Shown: positions 17,837-26,876 of the stretch, piece by piece
How the letters are laid out: each line of letters starts with the position of its first letter
Numbering within the stretch: the first letter of the stretch is position 1
Assembly (NCBI RefSeq): GCF_022096995.1
Contig: NZ_JACXGQ010000007.1
Location: forward strand, 124,001-188,000
Direction: 5' to 3'
Length of the DNA: 64,000 nt
DNA from: Yoonia sp. I 8.24
Lineage (GTDB): Bacteria > Pseudomonadota > Alphaproteobacteria > Rhodobacterales > Rhodobacteraceae
The notes under the pieces: generated by a model
What the model was told of the DNA's origin: nothing
The model's database searches: none
What the model saw: only the letters and a program-made list of their open reading frames with translations
Program-made: the position numbers and the translations under genes

Positions 17837-18796
17837 ATGCGTGCTTTTCAGGTCAATTCACACCAACAACCGCCACAAATCGCACAAATCCCTGTGCCGA
17901 CACCACAATCTGGTGAGGTTTTGCTCGATATTGCGGCTTGCGGTTTGAATTTCGCCGATCTGTTGATGGCAAAAGGTACTTATCAAGACACCCCCACCCT
18001 GCCGTTTACCCTTGGGATGGAAGTTTGCGGTACCGTCATTGCCCATGGTCCCGGTGTCACCAGCCCCGCCATCGGCACCCGTGTTGCCGTATTTGGTGGT
18101 GCGGGCGGACTGGCTGAAAAGGGTGTCTTCCCGGCACATCTTTGTACACCGATCCCAGATGCAATGCCGTCCGAGGTCGCGGCAGGGTTTATGGTTGCCT
18201 ATGGCACATCCCACCTTGCGCTGACCCGGCGCGCCCAATTGCAAGCCGGGGAAACGCTTTTGGTACTTGGCGCGGCTGGTGGCGTTGGGCTCACTGCGGT
18301 TGAAGTTGGCAAAGCAATGGGCGCGACAGTTATTGCCGTGGCACGCGGCGCAGATAAATTGCAGGCAGCACAGGATGCCGGGGCCGATCACCTGATCGAC
18401 AGCACATCAGATGACATCAAAGAAACCGTCAAAGCGCTTGGCGGTGCGGATGTTGTCTATGATCCTGTCGGTGGCGATCTTTTCAAAGCAGCCCTTGGCG
18501 CCTGCAACCGCGAGGCCCGGATCCTCACCATCGGATTTGCGAGCGGAGAGGTCCCCCCTATCCCCGCCAATATCTTGCTTGTCAAAAACATCAGCGTCAT
18601 CGGGTTTTACTGGGGTGGATATCTCAAATTCAATCCCGAAGCGTTGACAGACAGCCTGCGCACCCTGATGGCGTGGCAGATCGCCGGGCGGCTGAAACCG
18701 CATATCAGCGATGTCCTGCCTTTGGCGCAAGCAGCGGATGCGCTTGATTTACTGCGCACGCGCAAATCCATCGGCAAGGTTGTCGTTACGCCATAA
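17837..18796 (+). CDS. NADPH:quinone oxidoreductase family protein (zinc-independent MDR)
   Basis: Medium-chain reductase, 319 residues, that should reduce quinones or enones with NADPH. The N-terminal catalytic fold has GEVLLDIAACGLNFADLLMA and LGMEVCGTV. The Rossmann core carries GETLLVLGAAGGVGLTAVEVGKA, giving the AAGGVG nucleotide motif, and the conserved DVVYDPVGGD follows. No zinc-ligand Cys/His set is seen, as in QOR proteins. The start MRAFQVNSHQQ at 17837 fits the family; an in-frame ATG at 17816 adds seven residues. Its end overlaps the convergent LysR gene by 11 bases. A palindrome at 17745-17758 may regulate it. Confidence 0.87.
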   Translation: MRAFQVNSHQQPPQIAQIPVPTPQSGEVLLDIAACGLNFADLLMAKGTYQDTPTLPFTLGMEVCGTVIAHGPGVTSPAIGTRVAVFGGAGGLAEKGVFPAHLCTPIPDAMPSEVAAGFMVAYGTSHLALTRRAQLQAGETLLVLGAAGGVGLTAVEVGKAMGATVIAVARGADKLQAAQDAGADHLIDSTSDDIKETVKALGGADVVYDPVGGDLFKAALGACNREARILTIGFASGEVPPIPANILLVKNISVIGFYWGGYLKFNPEALTDSLRTLMAWQIAGRLKPHISDVLPLAQAADALDLLRTRKSIGKVVVTP

Positions 18797-19658
18797 CCGG
18801 CGCGCGCATTGCCGCAAATCCGTCGCGTATGAACCCCGCGAGATCCCGGATGACAGGTCCATCATCAAGGCGCGCCTGATACATATTGACGTTCATATTG
18901 CGTAAGGTAGGCAAGCTGCCTTGATGATTGATCTGTTCGAAATGACGCGGTTGTGTGCCTTCAAGCATGGTATGCACGGCCATATCGGCGCTGACGGTTG
19001 CTTCAATCGTGCGGCTTGAATTGCTTTCGACAACCATATCCCAAGGGATTCCGGCTTCGTCCAGACGGCGCTGCACGAATTTGCGGAAAATGCAGTGTTC
19101 TTCATAAGCGAGCCGCAACGGCCGTTGCTTCCAAATCTGTCCGCCCGGCGCGCCAACCCAAATCAATGGGATTTGCGTCAATGTTTCGCCGCCCGCGTCC
19201 ACGGTGTCTTCAGTGGTCAAAATTACATCGACCTTACCTTGCTTAAAATTGGCCACCAATTCGCGGGTGAAGGACGATACAAGATGCACACGCACGCGGG
19301 GGTAAGCGGCTGAAAACTGCTTCAGAACCGTCGGAATGACCGGGTAGACAATATCATGTGGCACCCCAAGCGTAATTTCGCATTCATACTGCGTGGCGGT
19401 CAGCTTCCCGTATATCTCGTCGTTCAGCGTGAGCATCCGCCGGGCGTAGCTGAGCAACAACTCGCCCTGCGACGTCAACCCAATGGTGCGTGCAGAGCGG
19501 TCCAATAGGGACGCATCAAGCGATTCTTCAAGCCGCTTGAGCTGCATTGAGACAGCAGATTGTGTCAGGTTTAAAAGCCCGGCCGCCTTTGTCACCCCGC
19601 CGGTATCAGCCACAGCAACAAACGACCGCAACGCCGTCAGATCAAGATTTCGCGCCAT
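18786..19658 (-). CDS. LysR-family transcriptional regulator
   Basis: 290-residue LTTR. The winged helix-turn-helix occupies residues 1-65 (LTALRSFVAVADTGGVTKAAG then NLTQSAVSMQLKRLEESL). A linker helix and a two-lobed inducer domain follow (YECEITLGVPHDIVYPVIPT, then ILTTEDTVDAGGETLTQIPL). The nearest subfamily in style is the GcvA/PecT-like group without a known ligand. It is divergent from the DUF1127 gene at 19770, with an AT-rich 111-base gap that could hold a T-N11-A box. The 3' end overlaps the oxidoreductase. Confidence 0.88.
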   Translation of the reverse strand: MARNLDLTALRSFVAVADTGGVTKAAGLLNLTQSAVSMQLKRLEESLDASLLDRSARTIGLTSQGELLLSYARRMLTLNDEIYGKLTATQYECEITLGVPHDIVYPVIPTVLKQFSAAYPRVRVHLVSSFTRELVANFKQGKVDVILTTEDTVDAGGETLTQIPLIWVGAPGGQIWKQRPLRLAYEEHCIFRKFVQRRLDEAGIPWDMVVESNSSRTIEATVSADMAVHTMLEGTQPRHFEQINHQGSLPTLRNMNVNMYQARLDDGPVIRDLAGFIRDGFAAMRAPVMA

Positions 19659-19769
19659 ATCAATTTCCTTGATGTGTTATAACTCAAACATTCATTTTCA
19701 TAATGCACATAGAGCGGGTACTCATCAAGCATAGAAATACAAACACCGCCAAACATCACGAAAGGGCAT

Positions 19770-19997
19770 ATGATGTCACACGCACTGAACCACACCGCCA
19801 CATGCCACCCGCGCCAACGTGTTAGCCTGCTGGCGCACATCATCACCGCCTTTGGGGTTGCACGCCAACGCCACCAGCTGCGGAATCTTGACGATCGTCT
19901 GTTGCGCGATGTCGGCATTTCCAGGGGCCAAGCCATGCATGAAGCCAGCAAAGCACCATGGGACGCGCCGCAAAACTGGAAAAATGGCGACATTTAA
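19770..19997 (+). CDS. DUF1127 small protein
   Basis: 75 residues with a C-terminal DUF1127 motif (RQRHQLRNLDDRLLRDVGISRGQAMHEA, about 37-64), an Arg-rich amphipathic helix. In other alphaproteobacteria such short proteins influence RNA turnover and phosphate or carbon metabolism. The start is the first of two tandem ATGs, preceded by GAAAGGG. Upstream it diverges from the LysR gene; downstream it is 103 bases from the Bax-inhibitor-1 gene. Its expression may be LysR-linked but nothing in the sequence proves it. Confidence 0.78.
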   Translation: MMSHALNHTATCHPRQRVSLLAHIITAFGVARQRHQLRNLDDRLLRDVGISRGQAMHEASKAPWDAPQNWKNGDI

Positions 19998-20100
19998 TCC
20001 TGTGATTGTCCGGCATTGCCCTTGAAAAATTGTGCATAGCTGCCAATATTGCCAGCAACGGCTCTATTCCCCAGAGCCTAGACATTATTTGGAGGCCACC

Positions 20101-20877
20101 ATGGCAGAATACGATTGGGCAAATGCCGGCGCACAGACGCGCAGCAGCGCGATAGACGAAGGTCTTCGCGCGCATATGAACAAAGTTTACGCGACCATGT
20201 CCATCGGCATGGTTATCACAGCTTTGGCCGCTTGGGCGATTGCTGGGCTTGCGGTCACAACTGACCCGACCGGTGCACAGGTTGCATTGCGCGAAGGTCA
20301 GTATCTGACTGAACTTGGCCGCCTGATCTACACAACGCCGTTGCAATACGTGATTATGTTCGCGCCATTGGCATTCGTTTTCGGCCTGAGCGCAATGATC
20401 AACCGTATGTCATCTGCGACAGCGCAGCTTGTGTTTTACGCATTTGCTGCGGTGATGGGTATTTCGCTGAGCTCAATCTTCCTCGTCTACACTGGCGCGT
20501 CTATCGTGCAGATCTTCTTGATTACAGCCATCGCATTCGCGAGCCTCTCGCTTTATGGCTACACCACCAAGAAAGACCTGTCAGGCATGGGTACGTTCTT
20601 GATGATGGGTCTGGTCGGGCTGATCGTTGCGATGGTCGTCAACATCTTCTTGCAATCCCCTGCGATCATGTTTGCGATTTCTGGTATCGGTGTTCTGATC
20701 TTTGCGGGTCTGACAGCCTATGACACGCAGAAAATCAAAACGGATTACATCGCACATGCCGCCCACGGCGACAGCGAATGGTTGGCCAAGGCCGCAATCA
20801 TGGGTGCATTGAACCTGTACCTTGATTTCATCAACATGTTCATCTTCTTGCTGCAGCTTTTCGGTAGCCGCGAGTAA
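20101..20877 (+). CDS. Bax inhibitor-1/YccA family membrane protein
   Basis: 258-residue seven-span inner-membrane protein of the BI-1/TMBIM superfamily, members of which form pH-sensitive Ca2+ leak channels or modulate FtsH (YccA). The start MAEYDWANAGAQTRSS at 20101 has a strong GGAGG site eight bases before it. Spans run from about residue 35 to the end, with the family segment GLTAYDTQKIKTDYIAHA near the C-terminus. That segment contains the conserved Asp pair region. The gene ends with a clear intrinsic terminator at 20899-20929. Confidence 0.92.
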   Translation: MAEYDWANAGAQTRSSAIDEGLRAHMNKVYATMSIGMVITALAAWAIAGLAVTTDPTGAQVALREGQYLTELGRLIYTTPLQYVIMFAPLAFVFGLSAMINRMSSATAQLVFYAFAAVMGISLSSIFLVYTGASIVQIFLITAIAFASLSLYGYTTKKDLSGMGTFLMMGLVGLIVAMVVNIFLQSPAIMFAISGIGVLIFAGLTAYDTQKIKTDYIAHAAHGDSEWLAKAAIMGALNLYLDFINMFIFLLQLFGSRE

Positions 20878-20898
20878 GTTCAGATACATATATTGAGC

Positions 20899-20929
20899 AA
20901 AGGGCTGGCGGAAACGCCGGCCCTTTTTT
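20899..20929 (+). terminator. intrinsic terminator after the Bax-inhibitor-1 gene
   Basis: A 12-bp stem (20899-20910 with 20915-20926) with one G-U pair closes a GAAA tetraloop and runs directly into six T residues. It lies 21 bases after the stop codon. Confidence 0.9.
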
Positions 20930-21013
20930 GTATGTTTTGCACCGCGTTTTTTGCGTTCCCTTCTTGTGATCGCGTCGCCATAATTGAATGGACCGCAAGA
21001 ATAGGAGCAACAC

Positions 21014-21793
21014 ATGCGCATTGCAGAAATAGTCGATTTGGACGCTTATCCGCTGAATGATCTCGCGTTCCTTGACCGCTGCAACACGACCCTGAACGAG
21101 CTGGGTGTGCTTGTGCTTGCGGATTTCATTCGCCCCGATGCGCTGTCAGTTTTGGTTACTGAGAGCCTCGCAGGTCAAGATCAGGCCTATTTTTGCGCCC
21201 AAGACCATTCTGTCTACCTGACACCGCACAACCCCGTCTACCCGGCAGACCACCCGGCGAACAAACAGGTTGTCTCGTCCAAGGGCTGTATCTGCGACGA
21301 TGTGATCAGTCCGACATCGCCATTGCGCACCCTATATGATGACCCGTCGTTTCGCGCTTTCATTAAACACGCCACAGGTGAAACAGCCCTACATCCCTAT
21401 GCGGACCCATTGTCATCTATCAACATCCACTACGCCAATCGCGGCCAAGAGCTCGGGTGGCATTTCGACAACTCATCCTTTGCGACCACGCTGCTGATCC
21501 AGAAACCCGATGCGGGCAGTCGTTTTGAATATATCAAAGACCTCAGGGATGCCGACGCAGGGGAAATGAATTACGATGGCGTGGCCGCGTTGCTTGATGG
21601 CGCGGTGCAGCCAGAGGTTCTTTCGATGGATCCGGGCGCGCTTGTGCTATTCCGCGGGCGCAACGCAATTCACCGGGTCTCTCCGAATGAAAGCGACAGA
21701 ACACGCATGCTGGCCGTGCTTGCCTATAACGCGGAACCAGATGTTGCCTTATCTGAAAGTGCGCGCATGACCTTCTATGGGCGTCTTGATTAG
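21014..21793 (+). CDS. BesD/HalD-like Fe(II)/2-oxoglutarate-dependent oxygenase
   Basis: 259-residue non-heme iron enzyme. The facial triad is visible as H150-F-D152 in GWHFDNSSFATTLLIQ and H220 in GRNAIHRVSPNESDRTRML, with R229 or R231 as the 2OG ligand. The overall plan resembles the BesD/HalD amino acid halogenase family. Known halogenases of that family replace the Asp with Gly to make room for chloride. Here Asp is kept, so hydroxylation of a free amino acid or similar small amine is more likely. A cupin gene follows 115 bases downstream. No biosynthetic cluster is visible. Function beyond the fold is not assigned. Confidence 0.75.
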   Translation: MRIAEIVDLDAYPLNDLAFLDRCNTTLNELGVLVLADFIRPDALSVLVTESLAGQDQAYFCAQDHSVYLTPHNPVYPADHPANKQVVSSKGCICDDVISPTSPLRTLYDDPSFRAFIKHATGETALHPYADPLSSINIHYANRGQELGWHFDNSSFATTLLIQKPDAGSRFEYIKDLRDADAGEMNYDGVAALLDGAVQPEVLSMDPGALVLFRGRNAIHRVSPNESDRTRMLAVLAYNAEPDVALSESARMTFYGRLD

Positions 21794-21908
21794 TAACAGC
21801 CCAATTTGGTGGCCAACCACGCAGCGCCCTTAGGGCATCTGTGATATCGTTTTCATGATCAACGGGCTGGCGGAAACTCTGGCTTTTTCCATTTGCAAAG
21901 GTCCCTAC

Positions 21909-22373
21909 ATGCCCATCATCCGCGCAGCCAAGGCCACGACAGAGCAGCCTGATCATCCCCACCCAGTTCTGGGCAGCTACACTGCCAAACTGTTCAGCGA
22001 TAGCGGTGGGTTGGACCAGTTCGGCGCATTCACAGAAACCCTGCCGCCCGGTTCGAAATCATCGCAGCGCCACTGGCACGCCGCCGAGGATGAAATGATC
22101 TTTATGCTGTCGGGCCTTGTCATCGTGCACGAAGGCAATACGGCCAGCCCGCTGCACCCCGGCGACAGCGCCACGTTCAAAGCGGGGGTGCCTGTGGGGC
22201 ATTACCTCGAAAACACCAGCGCAGACGACGCCACCTATCTGGTCATCGGCACCCGCGCCAATAGCGACGTCGTCACCTACCCCGACCATGATTGCGTGCT
22301 GCACTTTGACCGGACGACCGGAGAAAGACGATATGTGACGTTAGATGGAAAGCCGACGGTGTCACCGTATTAA
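21909..22373 (+). CDS. cupin-domain protein
   Basis: 154 residues with a single cupin barrel. Motif 1 is PPGSKSSQRHWHAAEDEMIFMLSG (HxH, Glu), and motif 2 is around GVPVGHYLENTS. The metal set His-His-Glu-His is complete, so it may bind a transition metal and act as an isomerase, oxygenase or small-molecule sensor. ATG 21909 (MPIIRAAK) is chosen because upstream in-frame residues show no family likeness. The tail with HDCVLHFDRTTGERRYVTLDG is often seen in stand-alone bacterial cupins. It shares the strand with the Fe/2OG oxygenase and may be co-expressed. Confidence 0.8.
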   Translation: MPIIRAAKATTEQPDHPHPVLGSYTAKLFSDSGGLDQFGAFTETLPPGSKSSQRHWHAAEDEMIFMLSGLVIVHEGNTASPLHPGDSATFKAGVPVGHYLENTSADDATYLVIGTRANSDVVTYPDHDCVLHFDRTTGERRYVTLDGKPTVSPY

Positions 22374-22558
22374 GTCTGGATTTCACTAACCCGCGCCCGA
22401 ACCTCGCGTTCTGATACGCGGCATGCGCGGGTATCAGTTGATGCAAGCTGAAACGAATGTCAGCTTCGAGCCCAAATCTACTTCCCTCAGCAGCTATTCT
22501 TCTATCGTCTCGGTCTGCCACACTAGACATTTTGTAGCGAAACTTCGAAGATGAAAGC

Positions 22559-23077
22559 ATGTGTAAGATGCGAGACCCCCAGAGCAAGTCAGAACTCGTT
22601 CGCGACATAAGGAAAGTGTTTGGCCTAGACATACCTCCTAGTCTTCCCAATGGCTGGGAAAGGCTGACGGATGACATTAGCTCAGCAAATTACTCGGAAG
22701 CGATTGAAGAAACCTATCGGTTCTGGGGAAAAAGTTGGTCTGAGTTAGAGATGGCGGATTTTGACGAATGTACATGTGTATTTTCATTCTTGCCTAGAGA
22801 GCATATTCCCTATTTCCTTGGCGCTCTTATGGAGCTTTCTTTGAGAGAAGAGCCGTACTCTTATAACCTCCTTGAGTTGTTCACTCTGTTCGACCCTTCC
22901 ATTGCTAAGGGAAAACAAGCGAAGCAGTTTCTGGCATTCAACAATAGTCAAATTGCCTCTCTCGAAGAAAAACACTTCCGCACAATCGTAGCCTTCTTAC
23001 AGTTTTTGGCGGCGTCTGGACTCGAAGATGAACGCTCGGACTACATGCAGGAATTTCTTCGTGAGCAACTAAGCTAG
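22559..23077 (+). CDS. orphan cytosolic protein, DUF6714-like
   Basis: 172 residues, no signal peptide or membrane span. The segment FDECTCVFSFLPREHIPYFLGALMELSL resembles the FLp-x-YLPAFL core of DUF6714 proteins, whose function is unknown; this match is by eye and tentative. Codon use and base content are clearly more AT-rich than flanking genes (many TTT, TCT, GAA and AGA/AGG codons), which suggests recent acquisition. It stands alone between the cupin gene and rpmG, with 185 bases upstream holding only an imperfect GATAC...GTATC dyad. Confidence 0.65.
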   Translation: MCKMRDPQSKSELVRDIRKVFGLDIPPSLPNGWERLTDDISSANYSEAIEETYRFWGKSWSELEMADFDECTCVFSFLPREHIPYFLGALMELSLREEPYSYNLLELFTLFDPSIAKGKQAKQFLAFNNSQIASLEEKHFRTIVAFLQFLAASGLEDERSDYMQEFLREQLS

Positions 23078-23192
23078 GGTGCTTTGCCACTAGAAGAGAG
23101 CCATGTAAACAGGGAGTACTATAACAAAATCTCTTGGTAGTTGAGCGGCAGCTTCGTCCTCAAGAGTGGACATCAAAAACCGTGTACTAAAC

Positions 23193-23219
23193 GAAAAAGG
23201 CCACGCGATTGCGTGGCCT
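23193..23219 (-). terminator. intrinsic terminator of rpmG
   Basis: Ten-bp arms (23196-23205 and 23210-23219) are perfectly complementary around a four-base loop. On the minus strand the stem ends in a T-run at 23193-23197. It begins 26 bases after the rpmG stop. Confidence 0.88.
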
Positions 23220-23244
23220 TCAATTCCGTCAAAGGGGCGATCAA

Positions 23245-23412
23245 TTACTTGATTTTGCCTTCTTTGTAATCCACGTGCTTGCGCACAACGGGGTCGTACT
23301 TTTTGATGACCATTTTTTCGGTCATTGTACGTGCGTTCTTTTTCGTGACGTAGAAGTGCCCGGTCCCCGCAGTGGAGTTCAGGCGGATCTTGATGGTGGT
23401 AGGCTTCGCCAT
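23245..23412 (-). CDS. rpmG: 50S ribosomal protein L33
   Basis: 55 residues starting [20 protein letters not shown], with [20 protein letters not shown] and the C-terminal [16 protein letters not shown]. It is the Cys-free (zinc-independent) L33 form. A purine-rich GGAGAG site lies just upstream. It is transcribed alone, with its own terminator downstream. The RNase P RNA gene lies about 115 bases upstream on the same strand. Confidence 0.96.
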   Translation of the reverse strand: MAKPTTIKIRLNSTAGTGHFYVTKKNARTMTEKMVIKKYDPVVRKHVDYKEGKIK

Positions 23413-23526
23413 GTCTCATCTCTCCTGGTTGCGGGCCATCATTGGCGCTTCGCATAAATCTATTGAAGCTGCCTTTTACGCCAGCCGTGCCCCGAGTCAA
23501 CCGCAAAGACGCCGAAATCAGGGATG

Positions 23527-23932
23527 AATATGCGCGGACGGCCTATAAGCCGGATTTTGTCCTTTGGGTTGCCCCAAATGGATGACCATTCATCTAGACC
23601 GCCTGTTACCAGACCGTCTCTAGCTGCCAACCCGGACTGCTCGGGCTCAAGCCCCCCTGCCTTGCGGCGCGCAGTCCCTATTTGGCATTGCTCCCGGTGG
23701 GGCTTGCCGTGCCGCTTACGTTACCGCTCGCGCGGTGGGCTCTTACCCCACCGTTTCACCATCACCTTGGCTGTGACGAATGCGCACCATAGATGCGACC
23801 AAGGCTGTCTGTTCTCTGTGGCGCTATCCCTAGGGTTACCCCCGCCGGGCGTTACCCGGCACCGTGCTTTTTGGAGTCCGGACTTTCCTCGGACGTTACC
23901 GCCCGCAGCCATCCAGCCATCCGCGCAAGCCC
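23527..23932 (-). ncRNA. rnpB: RNase P RNA (class A)
   Basis: Ribozyme that matures tRNA 5' ends. On the minus strand it contains the universal 5' core GAGGAAAGTCCGGACTCC (about 23866-23890) and the 3' end of the fold with ACAAAATCCGGCTTATAGG (about 23541-23560). P1 is visible as TGCGCGGA near 23920-23927 pairing with TCCGCGCA at 23531-23538, which sets approximate ends about 400 nucleotides apart. GGTAACG-type and ACAGAGAACAGA internal blocks also match. It lies directly after the amidase gene, so its promoter is probably inside that gene. Confidence 0.95.
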
Positions 23933-23936
23933 GCAA

Positions 23937-24620
23937 TTAGGCCCAAGCAGCGTTCACGTCAACGGGGAAACGGCGGGCAAGGTCGGTGATCATCCCTGCG
24001 TCGATCTCATCAAGCGGACCCATGACCCAAGGTCGGAACCGCATCCGAAACACCGACAGCAGCAAATCAGGATCATCGCTGGCCGTATAGCCAAAGGCCC
24101 GCATTTGCGGCACGAACTGCGCGACACCTTGCGGAGGGGCGTTTCGTGGCCATACCGCATGCCCCAAACGCGCGAGCCGCAACCAGTCAAACCGCGCACC
24201 CGGATCGATCTTGCGCCCCGGCGCCATGTCTGAATGGCCAATCACCCGTTCAGGTCGGATCCCCCAGCGCGCCTTTATCCCGTCAAGCAAGCTGCAAAGC
24301 GCATCCATCTGCGGCGCAGCAAAGGGGCTAAACCCATCATTCGCGATCTCGATCCCGATGCTATGGCTGTTCACGTCTGTGACCGCCCCCCAGCGCCCCG
24401 CACCTGCATGCCAAGCGCGCAGCGCCTCTGGCACCAAAGACATCACCTCGCCGTCTTCCGCGATCAAGTAATGTGCCGAGACTTCGTTTGCCGGGTTGCA
24501 CAGCGTATCGCGCGCGGCCACGGCCGATTTCATCGCCGTATAATGCAGCACGACCATATCGGGGCGTACGTCACCCCGTCTTGGCCCGCAATTGGGCGAA
24601 GTATAGGTTGTCAGTTTCAG
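23937..24620 (-). CDS. N-acetylmuramoyl-L-alanine amidase, AmiD-like, probable CTG start
   Basis: Peptidoglycan amidase of the Amidase_2 fold. Zinc ligands appear in VVLHYTAM (His) and GHSDMAPGRKIDPG (His and Asp), with the catalytic Glu in IGIEIANDG; the C-terminal 45 residues form a small helical tail. The first in-frame ATG (24557) would cut off SPNCGPRRGDVRPD, which matches the usual pre-strand segment of this family. The only start covering it is CTG at 24620, which overlaps the upstream TGA as CTGA. I therefore call 227 residues; the ATG form is 206. No signal peptide, so recycling in the cytoplasm or non-classical export. Confidence 0.8.
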   Translation of the reverse strand: MKLTTYTSPNCGPRRGDVRPDMVVLHYTAMKSAVAARDTLCNPANEVSAHYLIAEDGEVMSLVPEALRAWHAGAGRWGAVTDVNSHSIGIEIANDGFSPFAAPQMDALCSLLDGIKARWGIRPERVIGHSDMAPGRKIDPGARFDWLRLARLGHAVWPRNAPPQGVAQFVPQMRAFGYTASDDPDLLLSVFRMRFRPWVMGPLDEIDAGMITDLARRFPVDVNAAWA

Positions 24621-25354
24621 TTGCCAAAGGCCGATTTGAACGGTGCCGGGTCCCAGCCACAGGCGAAACCATCGCCATCCGGGTCAATCCCGCGCCGGTC
24701 ACGTTCTGGGCCACCGCGTGCCAAGAAATCGCGCTGCGCATCATCAGCGGTCGCGTAATCGGCACAGTTCCGGCGATACCGATTTTCACCCGATAGCAAG
24801 GACCGACTGTACCATTCCTGCCCCTTCACATTTGGCGCATTCACCGCATATTCAACGATGTTTGGCCCTGTGTTGGCGGGGCGCTCTGGCACGGCTGTCG
24901 CGGCAATTTGTTCACGTGCGGCGGCTTGCGCCTCGCGGCGCGCAGCATCACTTTCAATGGTCTCGCGACCTGACACAGCGTCAAAGTTTTGTTCGTCTGA
25001 AATACCCGTGTTGTTCGTCGGCGCGACCGGAGTTACCGCTGGCACTGTCGTCGGGAAAGGTGTGACCCCCTGCGTGGGAGCAGCTGTCGTCTCGGGCTGT
25101 GCCTGACCAATCCCGGCATTGGCTAAATCAGTCGATGAAACCGTAGGTGCCGTTGGGGTTGGTCCGGGAATCACATTCACGCGTGCGGGTGGAATGATCG
25201 ATGTCTGGCCTGAGACCAAAGCCGCTTCGCGTTGCGCGCGTTCCAATTCGTAGCTTGAATAATCATCAAAGCCGACGCCGCGCGCGCGTGGCTCATTCGA
25301 CGTGCATGCACTTAATACCAGCGCGCCCAGCGCGATTCCGACGGCTATTTTCAT
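24617..25354 (-). CDS. Excalibur-domain lipoprotein
   Basis: 245-residue exported protein starting MKIAVGIALGALVLSACTSN, with lipobox LSAC. A Pro/Thr/Ala-rich low-complexity linker runs from about 55 to 125. The C-terminus (about 200-240) is an Excalibur calcium-binding domain: CADYATADDAQRDFLARG, then a DPDGDGFACGW loop carrying the DxDxDGxxC pattern. It probably sits in the outer membrane facing the periplasm. It is translationally coupled to the following amidase (CTGA overlap), suggesting a cell-wall role. Its start is 40 bases from the gatA stop on the same strand. Confidence 0.86.
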   Translation of the reverse strand: MKIAVGIALGALVLSACTSNEPRARGVGFDDYSSYELERAQREAALVSGQTSIIPPARVNVIPGPTPTAPTVSSTDLANAGIGQAQPETTAAPTQGVTPFPTTVPAVTPVAPTNNTGISDEQNFDAVSGRETIESDAARREAQAAAREQIAATAVPERPANTGPNIVEYAVNAPNVKGQEWYSRSLLSGENRYRRNCADYATADDAQRDFLARGGPERDRRGIDPDGDGFACGWDPAPFKSAFGN

Positions 25355-25394
25355 TGATGTTTACCTGCTACTTAGCGTCTTCTTTTCTTGATAC

Positions 25395-26876
25395 TTACCA
25401 CCACTTGTTCGGTTTGGCTACAAAGCCTGCCGATTGCTCAAGGCTATATGCCACATTCAGCAAATCGGCCTCTTCCCATGGGCGGCCAATCAACTGCAAA
25501 CCCAGTGGTAAACCACTGGCATCCGTGCCTGTTGGCACGGCGATACCGGGCAGACCTGCAAGGTTCACGGTGACTGTGAACACGTCGTTCATATACATTT
25601 GGATCGGATCGGCATCTGTCATTTCGCCCAAACCAAACGCCGCCGAAGGCGTTGCCGGTGTCAAAATCGCATCGACCCCGTCAGCGAAAGCTTGATCAAA
25701 ATCGCGTTTAATCAATGCCCGCACACGGCGCGCACGGTTGTAATAGGCGTCATAGAACCCGGCAGACAACACATAGGTCCCAACCATTACACGGCGCTGC
25801 ACCTCATGGCCAAATCCTTCGGCGCGGGTTTTTTCGTACATTTCGGTAATGCCATCGCCCGCAGCCAATTGGGCGCGGTGTCCAAAGCGCACGCCATCAT
25901 AGCGCGCCAAATTCGAAGACGCCTCAGCAGGTGCGATCACATAATAGGCGGGCAGCGCATATTTGGTGTGCGGCAGGGTGATATCTTTGATCACAGCACC
26001 AGCATCTTTCAGCATCGCAGTGCCGTCTTCCCATAGCTTTGCGATCTCGGCGGGCATGGCGTCCATGCGGTATTCTTTGGGAATGCCGATCACTTTGCCT
26101 TTGATATCGCCTGTCAGAGCCGCTTCGAAATTCGGCACAGCCAGATCGACGCTAGTGCTGTCTTTGGGGTCATGCCCGCACATTGTTTCAAGCATAATCG
26201 CCGCGTCGCGCACGTCTTTGGTCATCGGACCTGCCTGATCAAGCGAGGACGCAAAGGCAACAACGCCCCAACGCGACACGCGGCCATAGGTTGGCTTCAG
26301 CCCCGTGATGCCCGTAAAGGCCGCAGGTTGGCGGATCGACCCGCCCGTATCTGTCCCCGTGGCTGCAAGGCAAAGATCAGCGGCCACAGCAGAGGCCGAG
26401 CCACCAGATGAGCCCCCCGGCGTCAACGCACGGTCATCAACCTTCCATGGGTTGACCGCATTGCCATAAACAGAGGTCTCGTTCGACGACCCCATAGCAA
26501 ATTCATCCATGTTCAGCTTGCCCAGCATCACGGCGCCCGCGTCAAACAGCTGAGAGGTCACGGTTGATTCGTATTCGGGTTTGAACCCCTCAAGAATACC
26601 AGATGCGGCCTGTGACGGCACACCTTTGGTGCAGAACAGATCTTTGATGCCAAGCGGGATGCCGCACATGTCAGGCGCATCGCCTGCTTTGATCCGTGTA
26701 TCGGCGGCAACGGCCTGTGCCTGCGCAATCTCTGGTGTGTTATGTACAAACGCATTCAACGCGCCCGCCCCTTCGATTGCAGACAGGCAAGCGGCGGTGA
26801 TTTCCGCGCTAGATGTTTCGCCTTTGCGCATGGCGTCGCGTGCGCCAGCAATGGTCAGCTTTGTCAGATCAGTCAT
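25395..26876 (-). CDS. gatA: Asp-tRNA(Asn)/Glu-tRNA(Gln) amidotransferase subunit A
   Basis: Glutaminase-like amidase subunit of GatCAB, which converts misacylated Glu-tRNA(Gln) or Asp-tRNA(Asn). It is 493 residues, full length. The amidase signature spans [34 protein letters not shown], giving the Ser-cisSer-Lys triad together with the Lys of GIKDLF. The C-terminal [22 protein letters not shown] block is present. Its start ATG overlaps the gatC stop by one base. gatB is not in this window. Confidence 0.96.
   Translation of the reverse strand: MTDLTKLTIAGARDAMRKGETSSAEITAACLSAIEGAGALNAFVHNTPEIAQAQAVAADTRIKAGDAPDMCGIPLGIKDLFCTKGVPSQAASGILEGFKPEYESTVTSQLFDAGAVMLGKLNMDEFAMGSSNETSVYGNAVNPWKVDDRALTPGGSSGGSASAVAADLCLAATGTDTGGSIRQPAAFTGITGLKPTYGRVSRWGVVAFASSLDQAGPMTKDVRDAAIMLETMCGHDPKDSTSVDLAVPNFEAALTGDIKGKVIGIPKEYRMDAMPAEIAKLWEDGTAMLKDAGAVIKDITLPHTKYALPAYYVIAPAEASSNLARYDGVRFGHRAQLAAGDGITEMYEKTRAEGFGHEVQRRVMVGTYVLSAGFYDAYYNRARRVRALIKRDFDQAFADGVDAILTPATPSAAFGLGEMTDADPIQMYMNDVFTVTVNLAGLPGIAVPTGTDASGLPLGLQLIGRPWEEADLLNVAYSLEQSAGFVAKPNKWW

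Noticed and set aside
21014..21793. Call as an amino acid halogenase
   Set aside because: The iron-binding Asp (D152) is present; family halogenases lack it to bind chloride.
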